Shown here: positions 25,061 to 32,990 of the stretch, one piece after another | Layout: each line of letters opens with the position of its first letter | How positions within the stretch are numbered: position 1 is the first letter of the stretch | Assembly: GCA_963516675.1 (NCBI GenBank) | Contig: CAUQBH010000013.1 | Location: forward strand, 1-61,506 | Reading direction: 5' to 3' | DNA from: JABCPE02 sp963516675 | GTDB taxonomy: Bacteria > Bacteroidota > Bacteroidia > Flavobacteriales > Weeksellaceae | DNA: 61,506 nt | Notes under the pieces: generated by a model | Told to the model about the DNA's origin: nothing | What the model saw: only the letters and a program-made list of their open reading frames with translations | The model's database searches: none | Position numbers and translations under genes: made by a program

Positions 25061-26809
25061 TTATTCGCCAGTGATAAGCTTATGAAGGCTCTGTTTTAGG
25101 CTTTCTATCAGAACTTTTTTCTCATCTATTTTGTCATAAGTATCTTTTAGCAGAGGATTTTCTCGCGAAGGATTGTTAAAGAAGTTGATATTGTTTTCTA
25201 ATTTCACCACTTCCGCCTCTAAATCTGCTATTTGGCTCTTGATTTTTCTTGCTTTATCGGTAAGCTGAGCTTCTGTAAGATTTTCTTCTTTCAGGTCAAA
25301 TACATTGATTTTGTTTAACTTAAGTTTTTCTTTCAGAACTTTATTAAACTCATTATTAATGCTCATTTTGTTTCTTGGAACTTTACCGATGTTGTCCCAA
25401 GAGCTCTTGATTTGCTCTATTTCTTCTACACTGCCTTCTTCGTCATTTATTTGCTTTAATTCCTCGAGCAAAGCTTTCTTTTGATGGTAGTTTTGTTTCC
25501 AATCATCCGTTGTAGAAGCGTTTTTCTCACGGAAATTATTGAAGAATGTATTACAAGCATCACGGAAATCATTCCAAACCTTATTTGCTTGATTTTTAGG
25601 AACATGCCCTATGTTTTTCCAGTCTTCCTGTAACTTTTTAAATAGAGGAACCGCAGTATCCCAATCCTCAGAATGCATGTTGTCCTGTGCGATGGAAATC
25701 AGTTTTTGTTTTTCCTCTAAATTGACATGCTGTGAGTTTTTTAGATTTTTATAAAAATCATTTTTCTTAGTATTAAAGGCTCTGAGCGCAGTTTTGAACT
25801 CAGTCCAATTTTGGTTGGATAGTTTTTTAGGAACATTGCCCAGTTTCAAAAACTCGCTGCGAAGCTGTTCCACTTGTTTTATCGCTTGTTGCCAGTAGTT
25901 ATGAGTAACAGCCTCTTTTGAAGAAGCAAAATCTTTCAGTTTCGTGATGATTTCATTTTTCTTTTCCAAAGCTTTCTGCTGTTCCACTTCTATTTGAGCC
26001 AAAAGTTCGGATTTTCTCTCGTGGATTTTATTAGAAATTTCTTTGAAAACTTCCCAAGTGCTGTCACGAAACTCTTCCGCCACAGGCTCGGCTTCCTCTT
26101 TCCAAAGTCTGTGCAGATATTGCAGCTCATTCAGTGCTTTTTGGACAGAAACTTCGTTTATCAGCTCTTCTGCACGAGCGATGATGCTTTTTCTTTTTTC
26201 TAAATTGTGCGCATATTCCTGCTCGCGGTATTCTTTATTTAAATCCAGCATTTGGTAAAACTGATTCAAATGATGGAAGTAATTGTGATTCAGATTCTTA
26301 AATTCTGATTTTGCAACTGCTCCAGCATTTGCCCATTCTTCTTTAATTTCTCTGATTGCGCGGAATAGATTGGTATTAGGCTCAGTATTGATGTAGAGAT
26401 TTTTGAGTTTTTCTATGATTTGGTTTCTCTTTTCCAAATTTTCTTGGTGCTCTTTTTCTTGGTTTTTGTTAAAGGCATCCAGTTTTTCCTTGAAAATACT
26501 TACCAAAGCAGAATATTTGGACTGCTCTGGATGTTCGTAAGAGAAATCTTCCATATCATTCCCTTCCTCTACGAAATCGTGTTTTTTATCCGCGATTTCT
26601 TCTTGAATAAGGTGATAAGCCTTGTCTTTTAACTGATTGAATTTTTTAGCATGAGCTCCCGCATCTGGCTTGTTTACAATGCTTTCCATTTCAGACAAAA
26701 GTTCTTTCACAGAGAGCGTATCCAGAGCTGTCTGCTCATTTTCTTCTATTTCTTCGTAAGAATTGATATCTAGAAATTCTTCGTTTTTGTTTTCCATTTC
26801 TGTACTCAT
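25061..26809 (-). CDS. DUF349 repeat protein, mostly coiled-coil
   Basis: 582 residues, highly charged and helical. Repeated DUF349 units of about 70-75 residues are visible, each with a Trp-containing core: KEEWANAGAVAKSEFKNL, LHRLWKEEAEPVAEEFRD, LGNVPKKLSNQNWTEFK, WKNIGHVPKNQANKVW and WDNIGKVPRNKMSIN. The first 60 residues are acidic and low in complexity. No signal peptide, so cytoplasmic. The function is unknown in Bacteroidetes. It is upstream of ribD on the same strand and downstream of aroE. Confidence 0.85.
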   Translation of the reverse strand: MSTEMENKNEEFLDINSYEEIEENEQTALDTLSVKELLSEMESIVNKPDAGAHAKKFNQLKDKAYHLIQEEIADKKHDFVEEGNDMEDFSYEHPEQSKYSALVSIFKEKLDAFNKNQEKEHQENLEKRNQIIEKLKNLYINTEPNTNLFRAIREIKEEWANAGAVAKSEFKNLNHNYFHHLNQFYQMLDLNKEYREQEYAHNLEKRKSIIARAEELINEVSVQKALNELQYLHRLWKEEAEPVAEEFRDSTWEVFKEISNKIHERKSELLAQIEVEQQKALEKKNEIITKLKDFASSKEAVTHNYWQQAIKQVEQLRSEFLKLGNVPKKLSNQNWTEFKTALRAFNTKKNDFYKNLKNSQHVNLEEKQKLISIAQDNMHSEDWDTAVPLFKKLQEDWKNIGHVPKNQANKVWNDFRDACNTFFNNFREKNASTTDDWKQNYHQKKALLEELKQINDEEGSVEEIEQIKSSWDNIGKVPRNKMSINNEFNKVLKEKLKLNKINVFDLKEENLTEAQLTDKARKIKSQIADLEAEVVKLENNINFFNNPSRENPLLKDTYDKIDEKKVLIESLKQSLHKLITGE

Positions 26810-26883
26810 TACAATCAGTTTTTGTTTAATACTAAGCTATTAAAAAATGCCTCAACATTTCAAGGCACTAAATTAAAGGTTTT

Positions 26884-27606
26884 TTATTTAAAATTCCAAA
26901 TTTCCCACGCTTTTTCTGCTTGTTGTTCCAGCATAAGAAGTCCGTTCATCGTTTTGGCTCCCATTTCATAAGCTTTTCTAAGGAACTGAGTCTGAGGAGG
27001 ATTGTAGATTAAATCTATGACCACATGCTGAGAAGAAATTCCACCGAAAGGAAAGGGAAGGCTCTGCTCCACATTTGGGAAAGTGCCTACTGGCGTACAT
27101 TGGACGATGATTTTATGCTCTTTTACGATTTCCTCTGAAAGATTTTCAAAATTAAGTTTGGTTTTTCTTGAAACTGTTTGATAATCAATATTATATTTAT
27201 CAAAAATATATTTCACGGCTTTTGCGGCTCCTCCGTTTCCTAAAATTAGAGCCTTTTCCGATAGAATTTTTGGGTAAGTCAATAAGGATTTTTCAAAGCC
27301 AAAAACATCTGTATTGTACCCGGTTTTCTTTCCATTTTTGATTAAAATACAATTGACCGCACCTATTTTTTCGGCTTCATCACTGAGTTCATCTAAAAAA
27401 GGAATCACCTGTTCTTTGTAGGGAATGGTGACATTTAGCCCGCGGAGATTCTCTATGCTGAATATTTTTTCTACTTCTTCAACCTGCTGAATATCAAATA
27501 AATCGTAAGAGTAATCAAATAGAGATAACTGGTTGAATTTTTGTTCAAAATATTTTTTTGAAAACGAATAGGAAATATTCCTTCCGATAAGCCCAAATTT
27601 CATCAT
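26884..27606 (-). CDS. aroE: Shikimate dehydrogenase
   Basis: 240 residues, short but complete. It reduces 3-dehydroshikimate to shikimate with NADPH. The substrate site is GRNISYSFSKKYF and NVTIPYKEQV, with catalytic Lys in PYK; GAVNCIL and GYNTDVFGFEKSL follow. The nucleotide-binding loop is LGNGGAAKAV, and the C-terminal IDLIYNPPQTQFL is typical. Two adjacent ATG codons (27606 and 27603) are equally possible. aroK lies about 4 kb away, so shikimate genes are dispersed here. It follows the LolE-like gene by 17 bases. Confidence 0.95.
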   Translation of the reverse strand: MMKFGLIGRNISYSFSKKYFEQKFNQLSLFDYSYDLFDIQQVEEVEKIFSIENLRGLNVTIPYKEQVIPFLDELSDEAEKIGAVNCILIKNGKKTGYNTDVFGFEKSLLTYPKILSEKALILGNGGAAKAVKYIFDKYNIDYQTVSRKTKLNFENLSEEIVKEHKIIVQCTPVGTFPNVEQSLPFPFGGISSQHVVIDLIYNPPQTQFLRKAYEMGAKTMNGLLMLEQQAEKAWEIWNFK

Positions 27607-27623
27607 TTTTATTGGCTTTAAAA

Positions 27624-28841
27624 CTAATTAGATGACAAATGATGTTTGTTCACTTTTGAGAAAATCCAAGAAACCATCAGTCCGAAGAAAAATGCTGATG
27701 ATATGACAATCAGGTAGTTATATAAAGTTATTTTCACAGGGAAAGGTAAATCCAGACCTACCGATGCCTTGAAAAAGCCTGTCTGTATCTGCAAAATACA
27801 AACTAAAGTTCCTAGTATCAGCCCAAAGAAAACACCCAAACAAACAATCAGCGCGCCAGTATAAAAATAGGTTTTTCTTAGCTGTGAAAATGTAAAACCT
27901 AACGAAATCAGTGATTTAGCTTGTTGTTTTTTATCCAATTGTAGGATGATGATTGCACCAGCGAGGTTGAATGTCGTGATGAAAATTACCAAAATAAAAA
28001 TCAGATAAATAATCAGTTTTTCGGTGTTTATCATCTTCCAAAAAGCTTCGTTTTCCTCCATCTGAGTATTGATGTAGATGCTGTCATCGGCTAATTTTTC
28101 CAGCAGGTATTTTTTTACTGCATCGGCTTGTTCGGGATTATTTAGTTTTATGGCAATTTGATAAGCCGAATTTTTTGGAAGATTTAGCAGTCTTTGAGTA
28201 AGCTCTATTGGGGCAATTATATAGTTGTTAAGTTGTTCATTTTCAGCGAAAATACCTGTTACGAATATAGGTTCTTTGTTGAAAATATCTTCTTCTTTAT
28301 TGATGAGTCCTTCTCCTGCTTTTGGAATGAAAATAGTGGCAGTTGTATTGTCATCATCTCCACCAATGGGAATGCCAAGCCTGTTGTTAAGAAGTCCTTC
28401 TACAACGACCTCATTTTGGTATTGAAAAGAAGGATACTCTCCGTATATGATGGATTTTTGAATGGGATTTATCTGTGTATAGACAGAATCAACGCCTTTT
28501 AAATAGGCAATTTCTCCGTTTTCATTATAGTTGAGATAAACTTTCTCTTCAATTACTTTTGAAAATGCTTTTATTTCAGGCTCTTTTTCTAATACAGAAA
28601 TGATTTCTTCGGGATTTTTTAATAGTTTCCCTTCTTTGCTTTTTATCGTTAAATCCGCATGGATATTGTTAATCAGTTCTTTATTAAGTTCCTCTAATCC
28701 AGAAAAAATAGAAATCACTATAAACATCGCCATTACCGCAATAGTCATAGCTGTAGCCGCCAATCCTGTGATGAAGGACACAGCTTGGCTGCCTTTTTTG
28801 GAAACTATGTATCGAAGGGCGATGTAGAAAGGAGTGTTCAT
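27624..28841 (-). CDS. ABC transporter permease, LolC/LolE (FtsX) type
   Basis: 405 residues. One N-terminal membrane segment (about 20-45), a periplasmic MacB-like domain (about 50-265) and three C-terminal segments (about 275-300, 325-350 and 370-395) give the four-helix LolC/E layout. The start, FYIALRYIVSKKGSQAVSFI, is typical of the family. Such permeases extract lipoproteins for transport to the outer membrane, but the matching ATPase is not in the window, so the role is inferred. The gene is between rbfA (2-base gap) and aroE, probably in one operon. Confidence 0.88.
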   Translation of the reverse strand: MNTPFYIALRYIVSKKGSQAVSFITGLAATAMTIAVMAMFIVISIFSGLEELNKELINNIHADLTIKSKEGKLLKNPEEIISVLEKEPEIKAFSKVIEEKVYLNYNENGEIAYLKGVDSVYTQINPIQKSIIYGEYPSFQYQNEVVVEGLLNNRLGIPIGGDDDNTTATIFIPKAGEGLINKEEDIFNKEPIFVTGIFAENEQLNNYIIAPIELTQRLLNLPKNSAYQIAIKLNNPEQADAVKKYLLEKLADDSIYINTQMEENEAFWKMINTEKLIIYLIFILVIFITTFNLAGAIIILQLDKKQQAKSLISLGFTFSQLRKTYFYTGALIVCLGVFFGLILGTLVCILQIQTGFFKASVGLDLPFPVKITLYNYLIVISSAFFFGLMVSWIFSKVNKHHLSSN

Positions 28842-28843
28842 TT

Positions 28844-29203
28844 TTACAGAATAGGGTTGTCTCCTAGACCTTTAAGTTCTCGTTCTAGTTTTTCTACATC
28901 ATCTAGGGAGGTGTCCAGATAAAAATTGAGCTGAGGGATGGCTCTCACTTGTTTTGCCATTTTTTGCCCAATGAAATTTCTGTAATATGATTTGTTTTCC
29001 TCTATTTCTTTCATCACAGCATCTCTGAAATCCTGAGGGAAGATGCTTAGATAAACTTTGGCTATTCCTAGATCAGCAGTGACTTTTACATCAGATACAC
29101 TTACCAGTAGGCTTTGTTTGCTGTCTGATGCTTGTTTTCTAAAAAGTTCTGCTAGGTCTTCTTGTATGATTTGTGCTACTTTTCTTTGTCTATTACTTTC
29201 CAT
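28844..29203 (-). CDS. rbfA: Ribosome-binding factor A
   Basis: 119 residues from the ATG giving MESNRQRKVAQIIQEDLAEL. Another ATG three codons upstream (29212) lies inside the -7 element and cannot be used. RbfA helps mature the 30S subunit and the 5' end of 16S rRNA. The KH-like fold shows VSDVKVTADLGIAKVYLSIF and the C-terminal PQLNFYLDTSLDDVEKLE. With the -7 element ending 7 bases before the start, the transcript may be leaderless. It heads a unit with the LolE-like permease and aroE. Confidence 0.95.
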   Translation of the reverse strand: MESNRQRKVAQIIQEDLAELFRKQASDSKQSLLVSVSDVKVTADLGIAKVYLSIFPQDFRDAVMKEIEENKSYYRNFIGQKMAKQVRAIPQLNFYLDTSLDDVEKLERELKGLGDNPIL

Positions 29204-29209
29204 ATCGTG

Positions 29210-29217
29210 CAAAGATA
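29210..29217 (-). promoter_or_regulatory. -7 element of rbfA (decides the start)
   Basis: TATCTTTG on the - strand. A transcript starting about 4-7 bases later would begin almost at the ATG at 29203, so the rbfA mRNA would have little or no 5' UTR. Confidence 0.65.
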
Positions 29218-29258
29218 ATATTTATTTAATCTATTGGATGTAATTTATGAAAAAAAAC

Positions 29259-29288
29259 TTGCTTTTAATAAATAAATTTTTACTTTTG
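29259..29288 (+). promoter_or_regulatory. -33/-7 promoter of mscL
   Basis: TTG at 29259-29261, a 19-base spacer and TACTTTTG at 29281-29288 fit the Bacteroidetes consensus well. The promoter lies downstream of the ATG at 29247 and so fixes the mscL start at 29310. Confidence 0.75.
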
Positions 29289-29309
29289 TGCAAATTAAAA
29301 AATGCATTT

Positions 29310-29684
29310 ATGAGTTTTATTAAAGAATTTAAAGAATTTGCCATTAAAGGAAATGTAGTGGATATGGCAGTAGGGGTGATTATTGGAGGAGCTTTTGGTA
29401 AGATAGTGAGCTCTTTTATAGAAGATGTTATCACGCCTCTTCTTCTTACTCCAGCTTTAGAAGCTGCTAATTTGAAAAATATTGAAGAACTGACTCTGTT
29501 TGGAGGAGTTAAGTATGGAATGTTTCTTTCAGCGGTAATCAATTTTGTTATCATTGCTTTCATCTTATTTATGATGATAAAGGGAATTAATAAACTTAAA
29601 AATGAAAAACCAGCTGACGAACCAGCAGCGCCTACACAAGAGGAATTATTGGCTGAAATTAGAGATTTATTGAAAAATAAATAA
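29310..29684 (+). CDS. mscL: Large-conductance mechanosensitive channel
   Basis: 124 residues starting MSFIKEFKEFAIKGNVVDMA; the longer frame is excluded by the promoter. MscL opens under membrane tension to release solutes on osmotic downshock. TM1 is AVGVIIGGAFGKIVSSFIED and TM2 is FLSAVINFVIIAFILFMMIKG. The C-terminal helix PTQEELLAEIRDLLKNK is the cytoplasmic bundle. Length is slightly under the usual 130-140. Single-gene unit ended by a palindromic terminator. Confidence 0.97.
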   Translation: MSFIKEFKEFAIKGNVVDMAVGVIIGGAFGKIVSSFIEDVITPLLLTPALEAANLKNIEELTLFGGVKYGMFLSAVINFVIIAFILFMMIKGINKLKNEKPADEPAAPTQEELLAEIRDLLKNK

Positions 29685-29717
29685 ACAAATTTTTATTCAT
29701 AAAAGTTTAAAATTCAC

Positions 29718-29749
29718 AAAAAATCCTCTCAAATTTGAGAGGATTTTTT
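29718..29749. terminator. Bidirectional palindromic terminator
   Basis: A perfect palindrome with 16-base arms (core TCCTCTCAAA and its complement), flanked by A and T runs. It serves mscL and the convergent dehydrogenase gene, whose stop codon it touches. Confidence 0.9.
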
Positions 29750-30708
29750 TATTTCTTTAGTTTTATGGACAGGTTCTTTATCATGTCTTCGGACATTTCT
29801 TTTATTCCAAATTTATAGTTCAGTCCCCAGTCTCTTTTAGCAACGCTGTCATCTATGCTTTTTGGCCAGCTTTCTGCTATTTTTTGCCTAAAATCAGGTT
29901 CATAAGAGATTTCAAAATTAGGAATTATTTTTTTAATTTCTTCTGCTAATTCTTCTGGTGTAAAGGACATTCCGCCTAAATTATAAGATGTTCTTACAGA
30001 AATATTTTCGCTAGGTGCTTCCATTAGTTTTATCGTTGCATCTAAGGCGTCTTCCATGTATAGCATAGGCATGGCTGTTCCTTTTTGGATGAAACTCGTG
30101 TATTTTCCTTTTTCTATTGCTTCATAGAAAATTTCCACGGCATAATCTGTGGTTCCTCCGCCAGCAGGCGTCTGCCAAGATATAAGTCCTGGGTATCGGA
30201 TGCTTCTGATATCTACATTGTGTTTTTGGTGATAATATTCACAGAGTTTTTCACCGGCTACTTTGGTTACTCCGTAGATGGTAGATGGATTGAGTGCAAC
30301 TTCCTGTTCTACATTATAAGGAGAAATTCCTCTTCCAAAAACAGCAATAGAACTTGGCCAAAATATCTTTTTGATTAGTCCATTTTTTGCCATTTCACAT
30401 AGATGAAGTAGCGGGTCTAAATTTACATTCCAAGCCAAAAGAGGCTGTTTTTCGGAAGTTCCTGATAGGAGGGAAGCGAGGTGATAGACAGTAGTGATAT
30501 TGTATTCTTTGATGATTTTTTCTAATTCTTGGTGGTCAGTAACATCTAGTTTTATGTATTTTCCAGCGCTATCTAATCCTTCTTTTATATAGAGGTCAGA
30601 AGCTATTATGTTTTCCTTTCCATATACGCTGGCAAGTTTTGTTACTAATTCACTTCCTATTTGTCCATTGGCTCCAGTGATGAGAATTTTCTCCGTGTGT
30701 TCTTCCAT
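29749..30708 (-). CDS. NAD-dependent epimerase-like L-threonine 3-dehydrogenase
   Basis: 319 residues of the extended SDR type. The NAD-binding loop is LITGANGQIGSELV. The catalytic Ser is in WPSSIAVFG and the Tyr-Lys pair in STIYGVTKVAGEK. SWQTPAGGGTTDYAVEIFYE is close to the GalE-like threonine dehydrogenases known from Flavobacterium, which oxidise L-threonine to 2-amino-3-ketobutyrate. That substrate is inferred from similarity; a sugar epimerase is less likely. Single-gene unit with TAATTTCG upstream as a near-consensus -7 element. Confidence 0.85.
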   Translation of the reverse strand: MEEHTEKILITGANGQIGSELVTKLASVYGKENIIASDLYIKEGLDSAGKYIKLDVTDHQELEKIIKEYNITTVYHLASLLSGTSEKQPLLAWNVNLDPLLHLCEMAKNGLIKKIFWPSSIAVFGRGISPYNVEQEVALNPSTIYGVTKVAGEKLCEYYHQKHNVDIRSIRYPGLISWQTPAGGGTTDYAVEIFYEAIEKGKYTSFIQKGTAMPMLYMEDALDATIKLMEAPSENISVRTSYNLGGMSFTPEELAEEIKKIIPNFEISYEPDFRQKIAESWPKSIDDSVAKRDWGLNYKFGIKEMSEDMIKNLSIKLKK

Positions 30709-30774
30709 TTTTATTTGTATTTTTCAGCAACGAAATTAAGAAAAATTCAAAAGATAAAAAAGTAAAAAACAAAA

Positions 30775-30804
30775 AAAACCTTTAACTAGAAAGTTAAAGG
30801 TTTT
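30775..30804 (-). terminator. Terminator of the tRNA cluster
   Basis: AAAACCTTTAACT pairs with AGTTAAAGGTTTT around AGAA. On the - strand it is followed by a long T-run, downstream of the three tRNA genes. Confidence 0.88.
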
Positions 30805-30860
30805 AAACACCAAATCACAAAATATTAATATGAAAAAAATTACTATTTTCTATTTAAAAG

Positions 30861-30933
30861 TGACCTGGCTGGGATTCGAACCCAGGACCCATACATTAAA
30901 AGTGTATTGCTCTACCAGCTGAGCTACCAGGTC
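30861..30933 (-). tRNA. tRNA-Lys (anticodon TTT)
   Basis: 73 nt cloverleaf. The 7-bp acceptor GACCTGG pairs with CCAGGTC, the D arm is GCTC/GAGC, the anticodon loop CTTTTAA carries TTT, and the T arm CTGGG/CCCAG has loop TTCGAAT. The discriminator base is A. No CCA is encoded. It is identical in sequence to the copy at 31062-31134. Confidence 0.96.
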
Positions 30934-30964
30934 TACAATATGAATGAACAAATATCTTTATTGG

Positions 30965-31047
30965 TGTCTGCGACTGGATTCGAACCAGCACATCCTTAGG
31001 ATACCACCCCCTCAAGATGGCGTGTCTACCAATTTCACCACGCAGAC
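30965..31047 (-). tRNA. tRNA-Leu (anticodon GAG)
   Basis: 83 nt class II tRNA with a long variable arm. The acceptor GTCTGCG pairs with CGCAGAC, and the anticodon stem CCATC/GGTGG holds the loop TTGAGGG with anticodon GAG. The T loop is TTCGAAT. CCA is not encoded. It sits between two tRNA-Lys genes. Confidence 0.95.
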
Positions 31048-31061
31048 TTATTGTCTTTTAG

Positions 31062-31134
31062 TGACCTGGCTGGGATTCGAACCCAGGACCCATACATTAA
31101 AAGTGTATTGCTCTACCAGCTGAGCTACCAGGTC
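31062..31134 (-). tRNA. tRNA-Lys (anticodon TTT), second copy
   Basis: Same 73 nt sequence as 30861-30933. It is the first gene of the Lys-Leu-Lys transcript, about 29 bases after the expected transcription start. Confidence 0.96.
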
Positions 31135-31169
31135 TCCATTATTACTGTGTCAGTAATTTTTGAGTGGTG

Positions 31170-31198
31170 CAAAGATAGGTATTTTTTTTTATTATCAA
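31170..31198 (-). promoter_or_regulatory. Promoter of the Lys-Leu-Lys tRNA operon
   Basis: On the - strand TTG at 31198-31196, an 18-base spacer and TATCTTTG at 31177-31170 form a good -33/-7 pair just upstream of the first tRNA. Confidence 0.7.
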
Positions 31199-31231
31199 AA
31201 TTTTTTATCAAATTTGTTGAAAAATTTTATC

Positions 31232-31774
31232 ATGATAATTACACTTATGGGGTATATGGGGAGTGGTAAGTCTATCGTTTCCAATGAATTAAGCTCTAAA
31301 ATGCGCTTTAAAAATATTGACTTAGATAATGAAATTTCTAGTGAAATAGGGCTGTCTATTCCTGAAATTTTCCAAAAAAAAGGAGAATTATTCTTTAGAA
31401 AAAAGGAAAAAGAGATTTTGGAAAGGGTTTTGAGTATGCAAGAAGATGTAGTTTTGAGTTTGGGAGGAGGAACACCGTGCTATTATAATAACATAGATCT
31501 TATAAATAAAAGATCAGTGAGTGTTTATTTGGTGGCTAATGTCAATACCTTGGTGAAAAATCTTCTGTATGAAAGAGAAAAAAGACCTCTGATAGCAGGA
31601 ATAAAGGAAGAAGAATTGCCTAATTTCATAGGACAGCATCTCATGGAAAGGAATCATTACTACTCTAAAGCAAAGGTGGCGGTAATGGTGAATGATTGGG
31701 ATCTTGATAGGATTGTTAGTGATATTTTGACTGAGATAAAAAAATTGGGTTGTGAAATCAGAAATAAAAACTGA
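31232..31774 (+). CDS. aroK: Shikimate kinase
   Basis: 180 residues from the ATG giving MIITLMGYMGSGKSIVSNEL; the longer frame runs through the tRNA promoter and is rejected. It phosphorylates shikimate with ATP. Walker A is GYMGSGKS, the shikimate site includes FFRKKEKEIL and SLGGGTPCYYNN, and the lid is REKRPLIAG. Complete and cytoplasmic. It stands alone, divergent from the tRNA operon, and convergent with an AT-rich gene. Confidence 0.95.
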   Translation: MIITLMGYMGSGKSIVSNELSSKMRFKNIDLDNEISSEIGLSIPEIFQKKGELFFRKKEKEILERVLSMQEDVVLSLGGGTPCYYNNIDLINKRSVSVYLVANVNTLVKNLLYEREKRPLIAGIKEEELPNFIGQHLMERNHYYSKAKVAVMVNDWDLDRIVSDILTEIKKLGCEIRNKN

Positions 31775-31801
31775 TCAAAATATCAAGTATATAGTCATAA
31801 T

Positions 31802-31850
31802 AAAAACCGAAAGCCAATAATTATAGATTTAATATAATATTGACTTTCGG
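31802..31850 (-). terminator. Terminator of the coiled-coil gene
   Basis: On the - strand CCGAAAGTCAATA pairs with TATTGGCTTTCGG (one G-T) across an 18-base AT-rich loop and is followed by TTTTTATT. Confidence 0.7.
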
Positions 31851-31864
31851 CATAGTATAATCAT

Positions 31865-32176
31865 TTATCGTTTATCCTCTATTCCAAATTTTCCCCAAAG
31901 ACTAGGTTCTATATCTAGTTTTACTCTTTTTTTCATTTGGGAATAGAGTTTGTCTAATTCTTTCAGTTTAGAATTTATATCTTCTGTTTTTTTCTTGGAT
32001 TCTGCTTTTAATCCTTCATTTTCGCTATTTAAAGTTTCTATTTTTTCTCTTAAATTCTCTAAATTTAGAATAGTATCATCTGTAATCCCAGCAGGAAGAT
32101 TAGATTTTATTTTCTTTAATCCATCTATTAGGACTTTAGCATTTGTTATTTTTTGAGAATATGTTTTTGTAGCCAT
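31865..32176 (-). CDS. Small coiled-coil protein, function unknown
   Basis: 103 residues, rich in Lys, Glu and Leu, with heptad-like spacing over about 38-85 (LENLREKIETLNSENEGLKA). It ends LDIEPSLWGKFGIEDKR, a conserved-looking tail that I associate with hypothetical proteins of Bacteroidetes. No signal peptide and no catalytic motif. It lies in an AT-rich stretch and follows a small secreted protein gene on the same strand by 47 bases. Real gene likely; role unknown. Confidence 0.6.
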   Translation of the reverse strand: MATKTYSQKITNAKVLIDGLKKIKSNLPAGITDDTILNLENLREKIETLNSENEGLKAESKKKTEDINSKLKELDKLYSQMKKRVKLDIEPSLWGKFGIEDKR

Positions 32177-32223
32177 ATTTATTATTTTATATTTCTATAT
32201 AAAGTGTTTTTTAGTATATATTA

Positions 32224-32658
32224 TTAACTCCAGTAAGTTTTAGTTTTATCAGCTTTATATATATACTTATTTTCTAGCATTCTATCTACTTTATATGTAG
32301 TATTTTCTATTTCGCTCAAATTTTCATATCTAATAGCAACTATATTATTATCAATAGTATTATAATTAGATAATTTTTCTTCTAATTCACTATAATTTTT
32401 ATTAAATATAGATAGATTTATATCATTTATAGATTTATTTTTCTTTATTCTATATTCTTTATTATTATATTTGAAAATTTCAATATGAATAGGTTTTTGA
32501 TTTTCAATTTTTATAATATTTTTATCATTGGAATCAAAATTAAAATCTTTTTTACTTATAATTTGATTTTCATTTTCATTTTTTGCATCATTATTATTTT
32601 CTTGTGAATAAAAAAATGAAACTGTAAAAATAGATAATATTGAAATTGTCTTTTTCAT
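32224..32658 (-). CDS. AT-rich small secreted protein, function unknown
   Basis: 144 residues from the ATG giving MKKTISILSIFTVSFFYSQ, a clear signal peptide. A longer start at 32694 overlaps the -7 element and is rejected. The mature part is extremely rich in Asn, Lys, Ile and Glu, with no recognised domain. Base composition is far more AT-rich than the neighbours, which suggests recent acquisition or relaxed selection. The end is intact. Confidence 0.55.
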   Translation of the reverse strand: MKKTISILSIFTVSFFYSQENNNDAKNENENQIISKKDFNFDSNDKNIIKIENQKPIHIEIFKYNNKEYRIKKNKSINDINLSIFNKNYSELEEKLSNYNTIDNNIVAIRYENLSEIENTTYKVDRMLENKYIYKADKTKTYWS

Positions 32659-32691
32659 AGTATTTTGAATTTTGAGTTTAATTTTATTTTG

Positions 32692-32699
32692 CAAATATA
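32692..32699 (-). promoter_or_regulatory. -7 element of the AT-rich secreted protein gene
   Basis: TATATTTG on the - strand, 33 bases before the ATG at 32658. It overlaps the longer alternative start and so argues against it. Confidence 0.55.
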
Positions 32700-32859
32700 A
32701 ATAAAAAAATAATATAAATATAACTTTTTTTAAAAATATTTTTAATCTTTTTAAAATAATAAGGAATATTTATACTATTTAAGTATTTTAATTTAAAATA
32801 TATATATATAACTTTAATCTATCATGATATTATTTTATTATATTTGTATATAGATATTT

Positions 32860-32893
32860 AAAAAAATATCTCCCCAAATCATTTGGGAAGATA
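32860..32893 (-). terminator. Terminator of kdsA
   Basis: On the - strand TATCTTCCCAAAT and ATTTGGGGAGATA form a 13-bp stem with one G-T pair and a T-run of seven, about 100 bases after the kdsA stop. Confidence 0.8.
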
Positions 32894-32990
32894 CCTTTAT
32901 TATTTTAGTATATTATTTTTATATAACCTAATATATATTTTTCTTAAAAATTAAATAATATTGTATATTTATAGTATTATTTGATTTTAA

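Larger units (their letters stand above)
32659..32990. other. AT-rich intergenic stretch
   Basis: 332 bases with no gene seen. It contains the -7 element of the secreted protein gene (32692-32699), an ATATATATAT run near 32808-32822, and the kdsA terminator at 32860-32893. The rest is nearly pure A and T. Confidence 0.6.

Noticed and set aside
30861..31134. tRNA repeats as attachment sites of an integrated element
   Set aside because: Both copies are complete functional tRNAs, only a tRNA-Leu lies between them, and no integrase is present.
32805..32825. ATATATAT run as a regulatory or phase-variable repeat
   Set aside because: It lies in general AT-rich intergenic DNA, outside any coding start or promoter spacer.
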